This document shows, one piece after another, positions 16,523 through 25,548 of a DNA stretch of 64,000 nt. The position numbers and the translations under genes were made by a program. Position 1 is the first letter of the stretch, and the number at the start of each line of letters is the position of its first letter. Source of the DNA: Anaerolineae bacterium (GTDB lineage Bacteria > Chloroflexota > Anaerolineae > UBA4142 > SHND01); NCBI GenBank assembly GCA_020851635.1, contig JADZCJ010000048.1:1-64000 (forward strand), given 5' to 3'. The notes beneath the pieces are model-generated. The model searched no databases and was not told where the DNA came from. It was given only the letters and a program-made list of their open reading frames with translations.

Positions 16523-17435
16523 ATTTGTCTGTTTCGCCCCATTGTTTCACCGGATTCTTCAAGACTCCGATCGGCGGAATCTCGATTTCCACAATATCGC
16601 CCTGTCTTAGCGCCGCTTCTTGCGGCACAATGATTCCCGTCCCCGTGCACAAAACGCTCGCGCCGGGGACCGGGTTGTCGCATACAAGATAGTTGATCAA
16701 TTCCTCGAATGTGCGTTTCAAGCGCGAGGTGTTGGACGATTCCTGAAAAATCACTCTGCCCTCGCGGATGATGCGGCAGTGAATCTCCAGCTCGTACGGG
16801 TTCGGCAGCTCGTCCGGTGTCACAATGCTCGGACCCAGCGCACACGCCCCGCGAAAGATTTTTGATTGTGGCAGATACAGCGGATTGTCGCGCTCGATAT
16901 CCCACGCGCTCACATCATTCGCAATCGTGTACGCAATAACGTCGCCGCGATGCCCCAGCACCAGCGCCAGTTCGGGTTCCGGCGCGGTAAATTTTGAATC
17001 GCGGCGGATGCCCACCGGTTGATTCGGTCCCACACAGCGCGTCGTCGTCCCTTTGAAAAAGATTTCGGGACGCGGTTCGCTGTGCGCGCGGTCATAGATT
17101 GATTCGCCCGTTTCGTTGTCGCGGAATTCCGCGCTCTTTTTATACGTCACCCCCGCCGCCCACACTTCCGGCGGCATCAGCGGCAGCGCCAGATGCGGCG
17201 CGTACAGATCGCGCGCGGTATCCAGCTCGCTCCAGCTATAGACGGCGCGCGGCTGTGCGCTCAATACGCGCTCGACAAACTCCGCCAGCAGCAGACCTCC
17301 CGCGGCGGCGTTCTCGATAAAGTCATTTGTGCTTTTGAGACCCACCTCGGGCGCGGTAATATCAACCACGTTCTCGTTTCGAACCAGACCGACACGATAA
17401 CCCAGATTGGGTCGCCAGAATTGGACAAGTTTCAC
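16521..17435 (-). CDS. Fumarylacetoacetate hydrolase (FAH) family enzyme
   Basis: This 304-residue protein has the FAH metal-binding core: the acidic motif APEPELALVLG and NDVSAWDIERDNPLYLPQSK, ending with the GTGIIVPQE loop. The segment AAGVTYKKSAEFRDNE with YDRAHSEPRPEIFFKG resembles sugar-acid dehydratases and fumarylpyruvate-type hydrolases of this superfamily, so a 2-keto-acid substrate is likely; I cannot choose between dehydratase and hydrolase. The start is GTG 17435 with no clear SD. It stands alone, ending at a shared terminator. Confidence 0.85.
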   Translation of the reverse strand: MKLVQFWRPNLGYRVGLVRNENVVDITAPEVGLKSTNDFIENAAAGGLLLAEFVERVLSAQPRAVYSWSELDTARDLYAPHLALPLMPPEVWAAGVTYKKSAEFRDNETGESIYDRAHSEPRPEIFFKGTTTRCVGPNQPVGIRRDSKFTAPEPELALVLGHRGDVIAYTIANDVSAWDIERDNPLYLPQSKIFRGACALGPSIVTPDELPNPYELEIHCRIIREGRVIFQESSNTSRLKRTFEELINYLVCDNPVPGASVLCTGTGIIVPQEAALRQGDIVEIEIPPIGVLKNPVKQWGETDK

Positions 17436-17480
17436 GCGGCGAATTCTAATACAAGTGCGGGGAAAAAAACAGAGGGTAGG

Positions 17481-18719
17481 TCACCGGTAATTCCGCAGCG
17501 CCGGCACCTTCCACGCCGTCAGCCCCACCAGCACAATCGTCGCCGCGCCGCCCAACGCCACCGCAATCGGCGCGGTCAAGATCGCCGCCGCAATCCCCGC
17601 CTCCAACTCACCCAACTGCGGACCCCCCATAAAAAAGATCATGTTGATGCTCGTCATGCGCCCGCGGATATAGTCCGGCGTCAACAACTGGCGAATCGTC
17701 GAGCGCAAAATCGCGCTGACCGTGTCGCTTGCGCCCACGATCATGAGAAAAAAGATCGAGGCGTAAAATACATTGGACAATCCAAAACAGATCGTAGCCG
17801 CGCCATACACCGCCACCGCAGCCAGCAGCACCATCCCTTTGGCTTTGATATCCCCATACAGCGAAACGATAAATCCCGTAATCACCGAACCCGCCGACTC
17901 GGCGGCGGCGAGAATTCCAAACCCCTGCGCGCCCACCTTGAGAATGTCCGCCGCAAAAATCGGCAGCAGCGTGTTTGCGCCCGAAAAAAACGTCGCAAAA
18001 AAATCCAGGAGCATCGTGGAAAAAATAGTGCGTTCCTTGAACACAAAGCGCAGCCCTTCGAGCATCGTCTTGACATTCGCTTCGCTCGCCTTTAATTGCG
18101 CGGGCGTCGGCGTTCGCATCAAAATGATTGCGCCAATCAAAGCAATATAAGATAACCCATTGATCCAATAAATCAGTCCCACCCCATGGCGCGCGATCAG
18201 CACGCCCGCAATCCCCGGACCCAGAATCGTCGCAATTTGAAAGACCATGCTGCTCAACGTGATCGCATTCGTCAGGTCTTCGCGCGGCACCAGATTGGGC
18301 GTCAGAGACTGGCGCGAGGGCAAATCAAACGCCGCCGCGCCCGCATTCACAAATCCCACGCCATAAATCCACCACACATTGACAAGCCCCAAAAAGGTCA
18401 CGGTCGCCAGCACAAACGCGCTCAACATCATGATGCTCTGTGTCACGACCATCACCTTGCGCCGGTTGCGCGTGTCCGCAACGACCCCGCCGACCAGCGA
18501 AAAAAAGACAATCGGGATCAAGCGCGTCAACCCCAACCCGCCCAGCGCCAGCGCCGAACCTGTCAATTCATACGTCTGCCAGTTGATGGCAATGTTTTGC
18601 ATCTGCGACCCGGCAACGGAAATCAACAGCCCAAACCACAACAGCCGGTAATCGCGATGCCGGAACGCGCTCCAGGCGCGTCGTTTCTGCGTCGCTCCTC
18701 CTGCGGCACTCGACCTCAT
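17481..18719 (-). CDS. MFS exporter (EntS/MFS_3-like)
   Basis: This 412-residue protein has about 12 hydrophobic segments. The loop VADTRNRRKVMVVTQ after the second helix is the MFS motif-A equivalent, and the opening FRHRDYRLLWFGLLIS is typical of EntS-like (MFS_3) permeases, which export siderophores or drugs. The substrate is unknown. An ABC exporter operon on the same strand ends 51 bp upstream, so the genes may share a transcript. Confidence 0.88.
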   Translation of the reverse strand: MRSSAAGGATQKRRAWSAFRHRDYRLLWFGLLISVAGSQMQNIAINWQTYELTGSALALGGLGLTRLIPIVFFSLVGGVVADTRNRRKVMVVTQSIMMLSAFVLATVTFLGLVNVWWIYGVGFVNAGAAAFDLPSRQSLTPNLVPREDLTNAITLSSMVFQIATILGPGIAGVLIARHGVGLIYWINGLSYIALIGAIILMRTPTPAQLKASEANVKTMLEGLRFVFKERTIFSTMLLDFFATFFSGANTLLPIFAADILKVGAQGFGILAAAESAGSVITGFIVSLYGDIKAKGMVLLAAVAVYGAATICFGLSNVFYASIFFLMIVGASDTVSAILRSTIRQLLTPDYIRGRMTSINMIFFMGGPQLGELEAGIAAAILTAPIAVALGGAATIVLVGLTAWKVPALRNYR

Positions 18720-18770
18720 TTCAACTCCCCCTCCTCGACAGAGCGGCCCTTGGGGGGGGGTGAATATGTC

Positions 18771-19586
18771 TTATTTCCACCGCGTCAATATCCGTTCGCG
18801 TTGAAACAACCTGACCCCGAGCCGCAGGATCAAAAGGTCCAGCGCTCCGACCAGCACGGCGCCCAACAGAAAGGTTGTCGTATTGAGCAGGATCAGCCCT
18901 GCCGTTTGCGCCACGCCGAGAATCACGATCGGCAGGACAATAAACCCGCCGATTTGCTGCACCGCGCGCGTGTCGTTGACCCGCGCCGAAATTGTCACCG
19001 CAATGCTCACCGACAACAGCGACAGCAGGGGCGCAAGCACGATCATTGCCACCAGCCATTTCGGATTCAACAACGCCGAGTAAACGCGTTCACTCGGAAT
19101 CATAAAGCGCCCCAGCACAAGAAACACAATATACGCCGCCCAGGTCGCCCCCAGCGCAGGCACGACCGCGGACGTCGCTTTGGCAAAGAGTAATTCGCCG
19201 GTCCGAATCGGCGTCGCCAACAGCGGTTCCAGACTCTTGTTCTGCTTTTCACCTACGATGCTTTGTCCCGCGATGGACATGGGAATCACCAGCGGCATCA
19301 TCAAAAAAAAGGTCAGAAATTGCTGCAGGATGATAAAGACCGTCACCTCACCCGCCGTCCAATCGCGCAGCTCGGGCATCATTTGCAGTATCTGTCCCAA
19401 ATCGCCCGAACTGCTCGACATCGCCGGCTCCGACTCGATCAGCCGCCCCAAAAAGCCGACCCCGATCAATGGGAGGGTTGTGATCAAGAGCGGCGGCAAA
19501 AAAATTGCCATCAACAACCCGCGACTTTTTGAAATTTCCTGCATTTCCCGTCGCAGCACCGCAGCGACACGACTGAAATTCATCAT
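18771..19586 (-). CDS. ABC-2 type transporter permease (NatB-like)
   Basis: This 271-residue permease has six or so membrane segments with a large outside loop after the first, as in NatB/ABC-2 exporters. The EKQNKSLEPLLATPI segment is the conserved coupling loop of this family. ATG 19586 overlaps the ATPase stop by one base (TGATG), with AGAGGG upstream; a TTG three bases earlier is possible. Together with the ATPase it forms an exporter of unknown substrate. Confidence 0.9.
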   Translation of the reverse strand: MMNFSRVAAVLRREMQEISKSRGLLMAIFLPPLLITTLPLIGVGFLGRLIESEPAMSSSSGDLGQILQMMPELRDWTAGEVTVFIILQQFLTFFLMMPLVIPMSIAGQSIVGEKQNKSLEPLLATPIRTGELLFAKATSAVVPALGATWAAYIVFLVLGRFMIPSERVYSALLNPKWLVAMIVLAPLLSLLSVSIAVTISARVNDTRAVQQIGGFIVLPIVILGVAQTAGLILLNTTTFLLGAVLVGALDLLILRLGVRLFQRERILTRWK

Positions 19587-20503
19587 CAACCCTCTTTTCC
19601 CACCAAATCCAGATACACAGCTTCCAGCGACGCGCGTTCCTGCCGCACCTCCAAAATTGCCGCGCCCGCCGCGACGAGGGCATTCACCACCTGCGGCGTC
19701 ATGCCTTCCGGGTCATCCAGCGCAATCGAAATACTGTTGCCGTTTCGCGTGACATCGTGCGCAAAGGGCAGCGCTTGCAGCGCGCCGATCTGCGCGTCTG
19801 TCAGCTCGCGCGCGCGAAACAACACCCGTTGTCCATACAACGTGCGGCGGAGGTTTTCCGGTGTGTCCACCTGGATCAAGCGCCGCTTGAAAACTCCAAC
19901 CCGGTCCGCCAGCCGGTCCGCTTCGTCCAGATTGTGTGTGCACAGAAAAATTGTGCGCCCCTCGCTCTTGAGCTCTGCAATAAAATCGCGCACCACTTTG
20001 GCGGACTCGGGGTCCAGCGCGCTCGTCGGCTCGTCAAAAAACACTACTTGCGGCTCGTGCAGCACCGCGCGCGCGATCGAAAGTTTCTGTTTCATCCCTT
20101 TCGAAAAATTGCCGACCGGTTCCTTGCGTCGGTCGCCCAATCCCAAAATGTCCAGATACCGCGTGATTTGCCGATTGCGCGTCGTCGCATCCAGCCCGTG
20201 GAGCCGTCCAAAAAAATCGAGGTTTTGCACCGCGTTCAATTTTTCATACAATCCGGGCGTTTCCGTCAAAATGCCGATGCGCGCGCGAATCTCGTCGTCG
20301 TCCCGCCCGACTCGAAAGCCCGCGACCGTCGCCTCGCCCGTTGTCGGTCCGATTAAACACGCCAGCATCCGCATCGTCGTCGTCTTGCCCGCGCCGTTCG
20401 GTCCCAGAAATGCAAAAATCTCGCCCGATTGAACGGCGAGATCCAAGTCCTCGACGGCGGTGAATTTGTCAAACGTTTTGCTCAGGTGATGGGTTTCTAT
20501 CAT
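19586..20503 (-). CDS. ABC transporter ATP-binding protein (NatA-like)
   Basis: This 305-residue ATPase shows Walker A GPNGAGKTTT, the signature FSKGMKQKLSIARA, Walker B VVFFDEPTSALD and the switch histidine in LCTHNLDEA. The C-terminal about 80 residues form the regulatory extension seen in NatA/CcmA-type exporters. It is translationally coupled to the permease gene downstream. The 121 bp between it and the next upstream-region gene show nothing notable. Confidence 0.93.
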   Translation of the reverse strand: MIETHHLSKTFDKFTAVEDLDLAVQSGEIFAFLGPNGAGKTTTMRMLACLIGPTTGEATVAGFRVGRDDDEIRARIGILTETPGLYEKLNAVQNLDFFGRLHGLDATTRNRQITRYLDILGLGDRRKEPVGNFSKGMKQKLSIARAVLHEPQVVFFDEPTSALDPESAKVVRDFIAELKSEGRTIFLCTHNLDEADRLADRVGVFKRRLIQVDTPENLRRTLYGQRVLFRARELTDAQIGALQALPFAHDVTRNGNSISIALDDPEGMTPQVVNALVAAGAAILEVRQERASLEAVYLDLVGKEG

Positions 20504-20624
20504 GGTTCGAGACCGGAATCATAGCACAAATCAAGATACGCTCTTGTACAGACGGTGACAAAATCCCACGACGCAGGTCCCTTTCGAGACCAGACCTTGC
20601 CGCGGAGCTTGGTATCCATCACGC

Positions 20625-23570
20625 TCATTTGCTCAACACCACGTGTTGGTCCAGCGTCACAAAATCCCCAATCCCGCTCCCGTTCTCGTCCAGCGCCTGC
20701 AAGCGCGCAAACGATGGGTCAGCGGAATCGTACCACCCGATCAACACCTGATACTCTCCGGGCGGCACATCGGGCTTGATTTCTACTGTATACGGGTCGG
20801 TCAAAAATTCCCCTTCCACCCATGTATCGGTCGGACGCCCGCCGTTCAGCGGCTGCGAGTCTTTTTGTGCCACAGGCGGCGGCGCACCGCCCAGCAGCTG
20901 CACAAAGACCGTATATGGTTTTTCGGGCTGCCCCAACGCCTTCCAATACAACGTCACCGTCAGCGGCTCACCCGCTTTCAGTTCCGTCGCCGACAAATCA
21001 TACCCGACCAAGCCGATAAGGTTGTTGAAATTCGCGTCCTGCCTTACTTGCGGTGTCGGTTCGGTGAAATTGCGGTCGGTCCTGGTCAGGACAAACGGTT
21101 GCTGCAAATCGGTGACGCGTTCGTTCCCCTCCGCCGCGAGTTTTAGCGAGAGATTTCCGTTCCACGCATTCCCATCCGGCGGCGCCTGCACCTCGTACTG
21201 TCCGCGCACAAATTCCCCCGCGCTCCACTGCGAGGTCGGATACGCTGCGTTCGCCAACGGCTGCGGCGTCGAGAACGCGTCCCCAAAGCCCAGTTGGAAT
21301 GTATAGTCCGCGTCCGGTTTCTTGTCGGCGCGCCAAAACAGCGTCAGCGGCACACTCTCCCCCGTGCTTGCCCCTTCGCGTCCGATTTGATACCCGAGCA
21401 GCGTGAACGGTTCAAGCGGCGTCGAAAGCGAGTGTTGAATTTTCAGGTCAACGACCTGCGGCTGCTTTTCCGATGGCAGAATCTTGATGGGACCCACGCG
21501 CACGCTCTTGCCCAACGGCGCGCCGTTCGGAGCCAGCATATCCAGCCCCGTCTCGTTCTGCTTGGTAAACATCGTCACCGTCGCGTAATAATCGCCCGCG
21601 GGCGTTCCGGGTAACAATTCCGCCACATACTCTCCCGCGACGATTTCGCCTTCCTTCCATCGCATCGTCGGATAATTCAACCCGGCGGGACGCCGGTCCA
21701 CCTTGCCCCAGAATGTCCCGTTCTCGTCCACGATCCGAATCGCCACATTGTAATCATCGGGCGTCGTCTCGAGCGCCTGCCAAAACAATCGCAGCGCCGC
21801 GCCCTTGTCCGCGCTGGTAGCTTTGGGTTGGTCCCAGCCCAACAACTTGAACGTATTTTGAAAATTTGATTCCTGTGCGTTTGCGATTTCCGGCGTGGAA
21901 GGCAGTGGGGCAAATCCATCGGGAAATGTCCAGTGCCGCAGCCGCACCTGCCAGAAAGCCGCGTCCTGCGGTTGTTCCTCCCCGCGCGACGACAGTAGCA
22001 TCGGAACCACGCCGTTCGGGTCTGCCACCTCGTCCTGCCACAATACCACCCACGCCCCGCGCTTGCCGTTCAACCCGCGATTCAATTCATTCGCCGCCTC
22101 GAACGTCAGCACATTGTCCGCGTTGAGCGTCGCCTCGTCGGGCAAGCGCAGCTCGGGCAGTTTTGCATCTTGATAATAATAATCAAATGCGGGGAACAGA
22201 TGCCCGCTCGTCAGCACAATCGCCTCGTCGTCCTGCGCGTGCGCCGCAATATATTGCGCCACGCCGCGAAAATCCGCTTTGGTGAATGCCGGGTCAAAAT
22301 ACGCGTTCGAAAGCGCATACAACGACGAGAGGACAAGAAAACCGAGGGTTACGACCATCGCCGCCGCCGCCGCAACCTTTGTCAACACATTTTTCGACCG
22401 CGCCAGCACCAACAAACTCGCCAGCCCCGCCCCCAACAGCAAATAGAATCCGGGCGATGCCAGCATCAAATACCGCGCATTAAATTTCGGATTCCGCGAA
22501 AACAAAAACAACAGCAGCACCAACGGAATCACCAGATACAACAGCGTAAACACAAGCCCATTCGCTGTCGGCTTTCCTTCACCCTTTGTCCTTCGTCCTT
22601 CGTCGTTCGTCCGTCGTCCCTCATCCTTCGTCGTTCGTCCGTCGTCCGTCGTCCCTCGTCCCTCAACCTTCGTCGTTCGCCCTTCATCGTTTGTCCTTCG
22701 TCCTTCGTCCTTCGTCCCCAGTCTAGCGTCCACCACCACCGCCGCCACCGCAATCGCCAGTCCCGCCAGCCAGCCGAGCGCAATGTATTGTGCGATCCCT
22801 TCCAGCACCGATTCCCCGACCGCAAAATTGATGGCGATATGCCGCAGCGCCTCGTCCAGTTTCAAATCGCCGCGAAAATAACTCGCATCCTCGCCCAGCC
22901 GATTCAGCATAAACGGCACCCACGGCAAAAACGCTACCAGAATTACCGCAAACGAAACCAGGATTGCCCGCAGCGCCTTGAGCTGATAACGAAAATTCGC
23001 CCACAGCGCATACACGATCTGGAACGCCAACGGCGCAAACGCAAAATAGTGCGTATACACCGCCGCGAGGTTGGCGACCACAAACACGATCCACCACCGC
23101 CGACCCCCTCCCGCGCCGCCAAGCCCGCGCAGCAGCGCATAACTCGACAACAGACCGAGAAACGTGATCAGCGTATACATCCGCGCTTCTTGCGAATACC
23201 ACAAATACAGCGCCGACAGCGTCGCAATCAATGCCGCAAACAAAGCCGCGTTTTGCCCAAACAACCGCCTGGCGGTCACAAACATCAGCGGCACGATGAG
23301 AACCCCAAAAAACAGCGACAGGAACCGCACCGCAAATTCCGAATCGCCCGCCCCCGTCATCCACAAATTCAACAAATAATAGTACAACGGCGGCTGGATA
23401 TCCGCGGCCGTGCGCGCCGTAATCGTCGCGAGGTCAAATCGCGCCAGATACACGCTGAATGCCTCGTCATACCAAAAACTTTGTTTTGCCAGCTCGAACG
23501 TCCGCAGCCCGAATGCCGCCAGCGTCAGGACCGAGCCGACCCACAGAGAACGGTTCAATAATGTAGACAC
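20625..23570 (-). CDS. GT39-like membrane glycosyltransferase with heptad insert and C-terminal beta domains
   Basis: This 981-residue protein begins with a GT-C core (about 1-430, some 10-12 membrane helices). The first outside loop carries the acidic motif FWYDEAFSVYL and the second PPLYYYLLNLW, as in the PMT/ArnT glycosyltransferase family that uses polyprenyl-phosphate sugars. Residues 283-332 are a hydrophilic insert of DEGRRTK-like 7-residue repeats encoded by a perfect 7-bp DNA array. After the core come about three similar beta-sandwich domains, each with a W-x-E-G-E and PPGEY pattern. Start GTG 23570. It is last in a four-gene operon. Confidence 0.82.
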   Translation of the reverse strand: MSTLLNRSLWVGSVLTLAAFGLRTFELAKQSFWYDEAFSVYLARFDLATITARTAADIQPPLYYYLLNLWMTGAGDSEFAVRFLSLFFGVLIVPLMFVTARRLFGQNAALFAALIATLSALYLWYSQEARMYTLITFLGLLSSYALLRGLGGAGGGRRWWIVFVVANLAAVYTHYFAFAPLAFQIVYALWANFRYQLKALRAILVSFAVILVAFLPWVPFMLNRLGEDASYFRGDLKLDEALRHIAINFAVGESVLEGIAQYIALGWLAGLAIAVAAVVVDARLGTKDEGRRTNDEGRTTKVEGRGTTDDGRTTKDEGRRTNDEGRRTKGEGKPTANGLVFTLLYLVIPLVLLLFLFSRNPKFNARYLMLASPGFYLLLGAGLASLLVLARSKNVLTKVAAAAAMVVTLGFLVLSSLYALSNAYFDPAFTKADFRGVAQYIAAHAQDDEAIVLTSGHLFPAFDYYYQDAKLPELRLPDEATLNADNVLTFEAANELNRGLNGKRGAWVVLWQDEVADPNGVVPMLLSSRGEEQPQDAAFWQVRLRHWTFPDGFAPLPSTPEIANAQESNFQNTFKLLGWDQPKATSADKGAALRLFWQALETTPDDYNVAIRIVDENGTFWGKVDRRPAGLNYPTMRWKEGEIVAGEYVAELLPGTPAGDYYATVTMFTKQNETGLDMLAPNGAPLGKSVRVGPIKILPSEKQPQVVDLKIQHSLSTPLEPFTLLGYQIGREGASTGESVPLTLFWRADKKPDADYTFQLGFGDAFSTPQPLANAAYPTSQWSAGEFVRGQYEVQAPPDGNAWNGNLSLKLAAEGNERVTDLQQPFVLTRTDRNFTEPTPQVRQDANFNNLIGLVGYDLSATELKAGEPLTVTLYWKALGQPEKPYTVFVQLLGGAPPPVAQKDSQPLNGGRPTDTWVEGEFLTDPYTVEIKPDVPPGEYQVLIGWYDSADPSFARLQALDENGSGIGDFVTLDQHVVLSK
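22576..22722. repeat. Heptanucleotide array, 21 units, inside a coding region
   Basis: The plus strand reads as 21 contiguous 7-bp units without a phase break (CCTTCGT most often, also CGTTCGT, CCGTCGT, CCCTCGT; last unit CCCCAGT). Because three units make 21 bp, the gene on the other strand reads a 7-residue repeat (DEGRRTK type) for 49 residues. Confidence 0.92.
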
Positions 23571-23577
23571 AGTAGAG

Positions 23578-25548
23578 TCACTCTCTCCATTTTAAATACT
23601 CACTCCCCTCTTTCCTGAACTCTCCCAACTCTACCCACGTCCCGTCCACCACCTTTAGATTTGACGGTTCGACCCTCTCCACCTTGAGCCGCGAATCTTT
23701 ATCATTCCAATCAAACCCGTCCACCACACCCACGCCGAGCCGCACGCGGTCGCCCCAGTCCAGCGGTATCGTTTTCCCGACCACGATCTCATCCTGCTTC
23801 CATGCCGCGCTCGGATGCCAAAACAAAACCGTCATCGGAAAATTAAAGTCCGCGAGCGGCGCGCCCTCCTCGTCCGCCAGGAATGGAAACAAATAATAAT
23901 TCTTGTCCAATGGCTGCAATCTCTGCCAGTATGTTTTCAGATACGGGCGCCCGTATTGGTTCTCGGCAATATCGTATCCGAGAAACCGCACCTTGCCGCC
24001 AAAATCAATCTGCGCGGGAAATTGCGGCGTCACGTTCGGCGCGCGAAACAACGTATAAAAATCATCGGGCAAATTCTGCGGCGGCGCATTCCGTCGCAGC
24101 AGCACATACCCGTCTTGCGCATCCACGACCCCGAACCCCTCGTCCAACAGCTCGTTATACCGCACCCGAAACTCGCTCGGTATCCCGCGGTCCGACTCGT
24201 TCACATCCAGCATCACATAATCCGCATCCTCGACCACGGGGTAACGATACAAATATTCGCGGTGGCTCAAATGCGGGTGCAGCGAAGGCGTCGTCGAAAC
24301 TTTGGCGCCCGGCGGAATCTGCGCCGCAAATTTGGCAAACAATTCGTTCCGCGCGGTAATTTCCGGAAACGTATATGCGCCAGCCACCGGCGTATACCCC
24401 ACCACAAGATGATACCCCAGCGCCAGCACAAACGCCGCGCCCACCACCGTCACAAACGCATTCGCAATCCCGCGCCCTTGCAGTTTTCGCGTCAACCACG
24501 CGCTCCCGCCGATAGCTGCCAGCACAAAATACGGGACCACCGGCGCGGCATAATGAAATGTCCCCGAATATTGCGCGGGATAATTGCTGATCACATTTGC
24601 CAGAATCAGCGGCGAGCCGAGCAGCAGCGAAATCGGGTCCAAAATGGACACAAACCCCGATGACGCAAACAACTGTGCCAGATACCGCAGCCGTTCCGGC
24701 AGCAGCAGTCCGCGCACCACTTCGGGACAATCCTCGCTCACCACATACCGGCACGTATACGGCGACCGTCCCAGCGTATTGAATTGCGGAATGATCACAA
24801 ACACCGTCACCACAAACCAGACCACCCCCAGCGCCGCAAAAAACATCGGCACCCTCGGCGCGCTCTTTAGATACGCGAGGAACCGCGCAGGCAAGGTTTT
24901 CCAATCAGCAATCAAAAATCTAAAATCAACAATCGCAAAATATCCCCCCATCATCACTACCAATAACGCCACCTCTTCCTTGACCATCAGCGTCCACAGC
25001 GCCAACACCGCAAACCAGCCCCACTTTTTCTCCAACCCAAAATGATACATAAACAACACGAGCGCGGGCACGAACGTTACCGCGTGAAATTCCGCGAGAT
25101 TTGCCGCTTGCAGCGCGGGAAACAGCAAATACATGGCGGCAAACAACACCCCCGCAAACGGCGCATGCCATTCGACCCGTCCCGCGATGGGCGCGAGTTT
25201 TGCGTGCGCAATCCAAAACACCGCCAGCGCGCCGATGGCGATCACAAAACTCTGCAAGATCAACAGCGCTTCGACGCTGTCATACAAATAAAACACGGGC
25301 GAGATCAAAACAAACAACGGCTCGACATGGTCCGTCAGCCGCACGCTCTGTTCGCCCGTCCGCCGCGTAAACTCTAACGCCCTTCCCTGCGACGTGTTCC
25401 AGACCGCCTGGTCTATCTGCCCCAGGTCCGACGCGTTCGTCAAAAACGCGCGATGCCGCCTCACCGACAGCGCCGAAAAGTAAATGCCATACGCAAAAAT
25501 CAACACCCAAACTATGGCGAGAGCTGCAAAATAGGCGCGCGTTTTCAT
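23578..25548 (-). CDS. DUF2079 family polytopic membrane protein
   Basis: This 656-residue protein has about 11 membrane helices in its first 410 residues and the DUF2079 signature near the start: FLTNASDLGQIDQAVWNTS and TDHVEPLFVLISPVFYLY. DUF2079 proteins look like GT-C glycosyltransferases but no activity is proven. The C-terminal 120 residues form one beta domain like those of the neighbouring GT39-like protein. It overlaps the flippase-like gene upstream by 4 bp and ends 7 bp before the next gene, so the operon is tight. Confidence 0.85.
   Translation of the reverse strand: MKTRAYFAALAIVWVLIFAYGIYFSALSVRRHRAFLTNASDLGQIDQAVWNTSQGRALEFTRRTGEQSVRLTDHVEPLFVLISPVFYLYDSVEALLILQSFVIAIGALAVFWIAHAKLAPIAGRVEWHAPFAGVLFAAMYLLFPALQAANLAEFHAVTFVPALVLFMYHFGLEKKWGWFAVLALWTLMVKEEVALLVVMMGGYFAIVDFRFLIADWKTLPARFLAYLKSAPRVPMFFAALGVVWFVVTVFVIIPQFNTLGRSPYTCRYVVSEDCPEVVRGLLLPERLRYLAQLFASSGFVSILDPISLLLGSPLILANVISNYPAQYSGTFHYAAPVVPYFVLAAIGGSAWLTRKLQGRGIANAFVTVVGAAFVLALGYHLVVGYTPVAGAYTFPEITARNELFAKFAAQIPPGAKVSTTPSLHPHLSHREYLYRYPVVEDADYVMLDVNESDRGIPSEFRVRYNELLDEGFGVVDAQDGYVLLRRNAPPQNLPDDFYTLFRAPNVTPQFPAQIDFGGKVRFLGYDIAENQYGRPYLKTYWQRLQPLDKNYYLFPFLADEEGAPLADFNFPMTVLFWHPSAAWKQDEIVVGKTIPLDWGDRVRLGVGVVDGFDWNDKDSRLKVERVEPSNLKVVDGTWVELGEFRKEGSEYLKWRE

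Noticed and set aside
22576-22722. CRISPR array
   Set aside because: The repeat unit is only 7 bp and contiguous, with no spacers and no cas genes nearby. The same holds for the other heptamer arrays.
22170-23561. Long plus-strand reading frame of 463 codons, and similar ones at 17193-18095 and 36767-38062
   Set aside because: They lie antisense to convincing membrane-protein genes, are Arg/Gln/His-rich, and lack ribosome binding sites; they are shadows of high-GC codon use.
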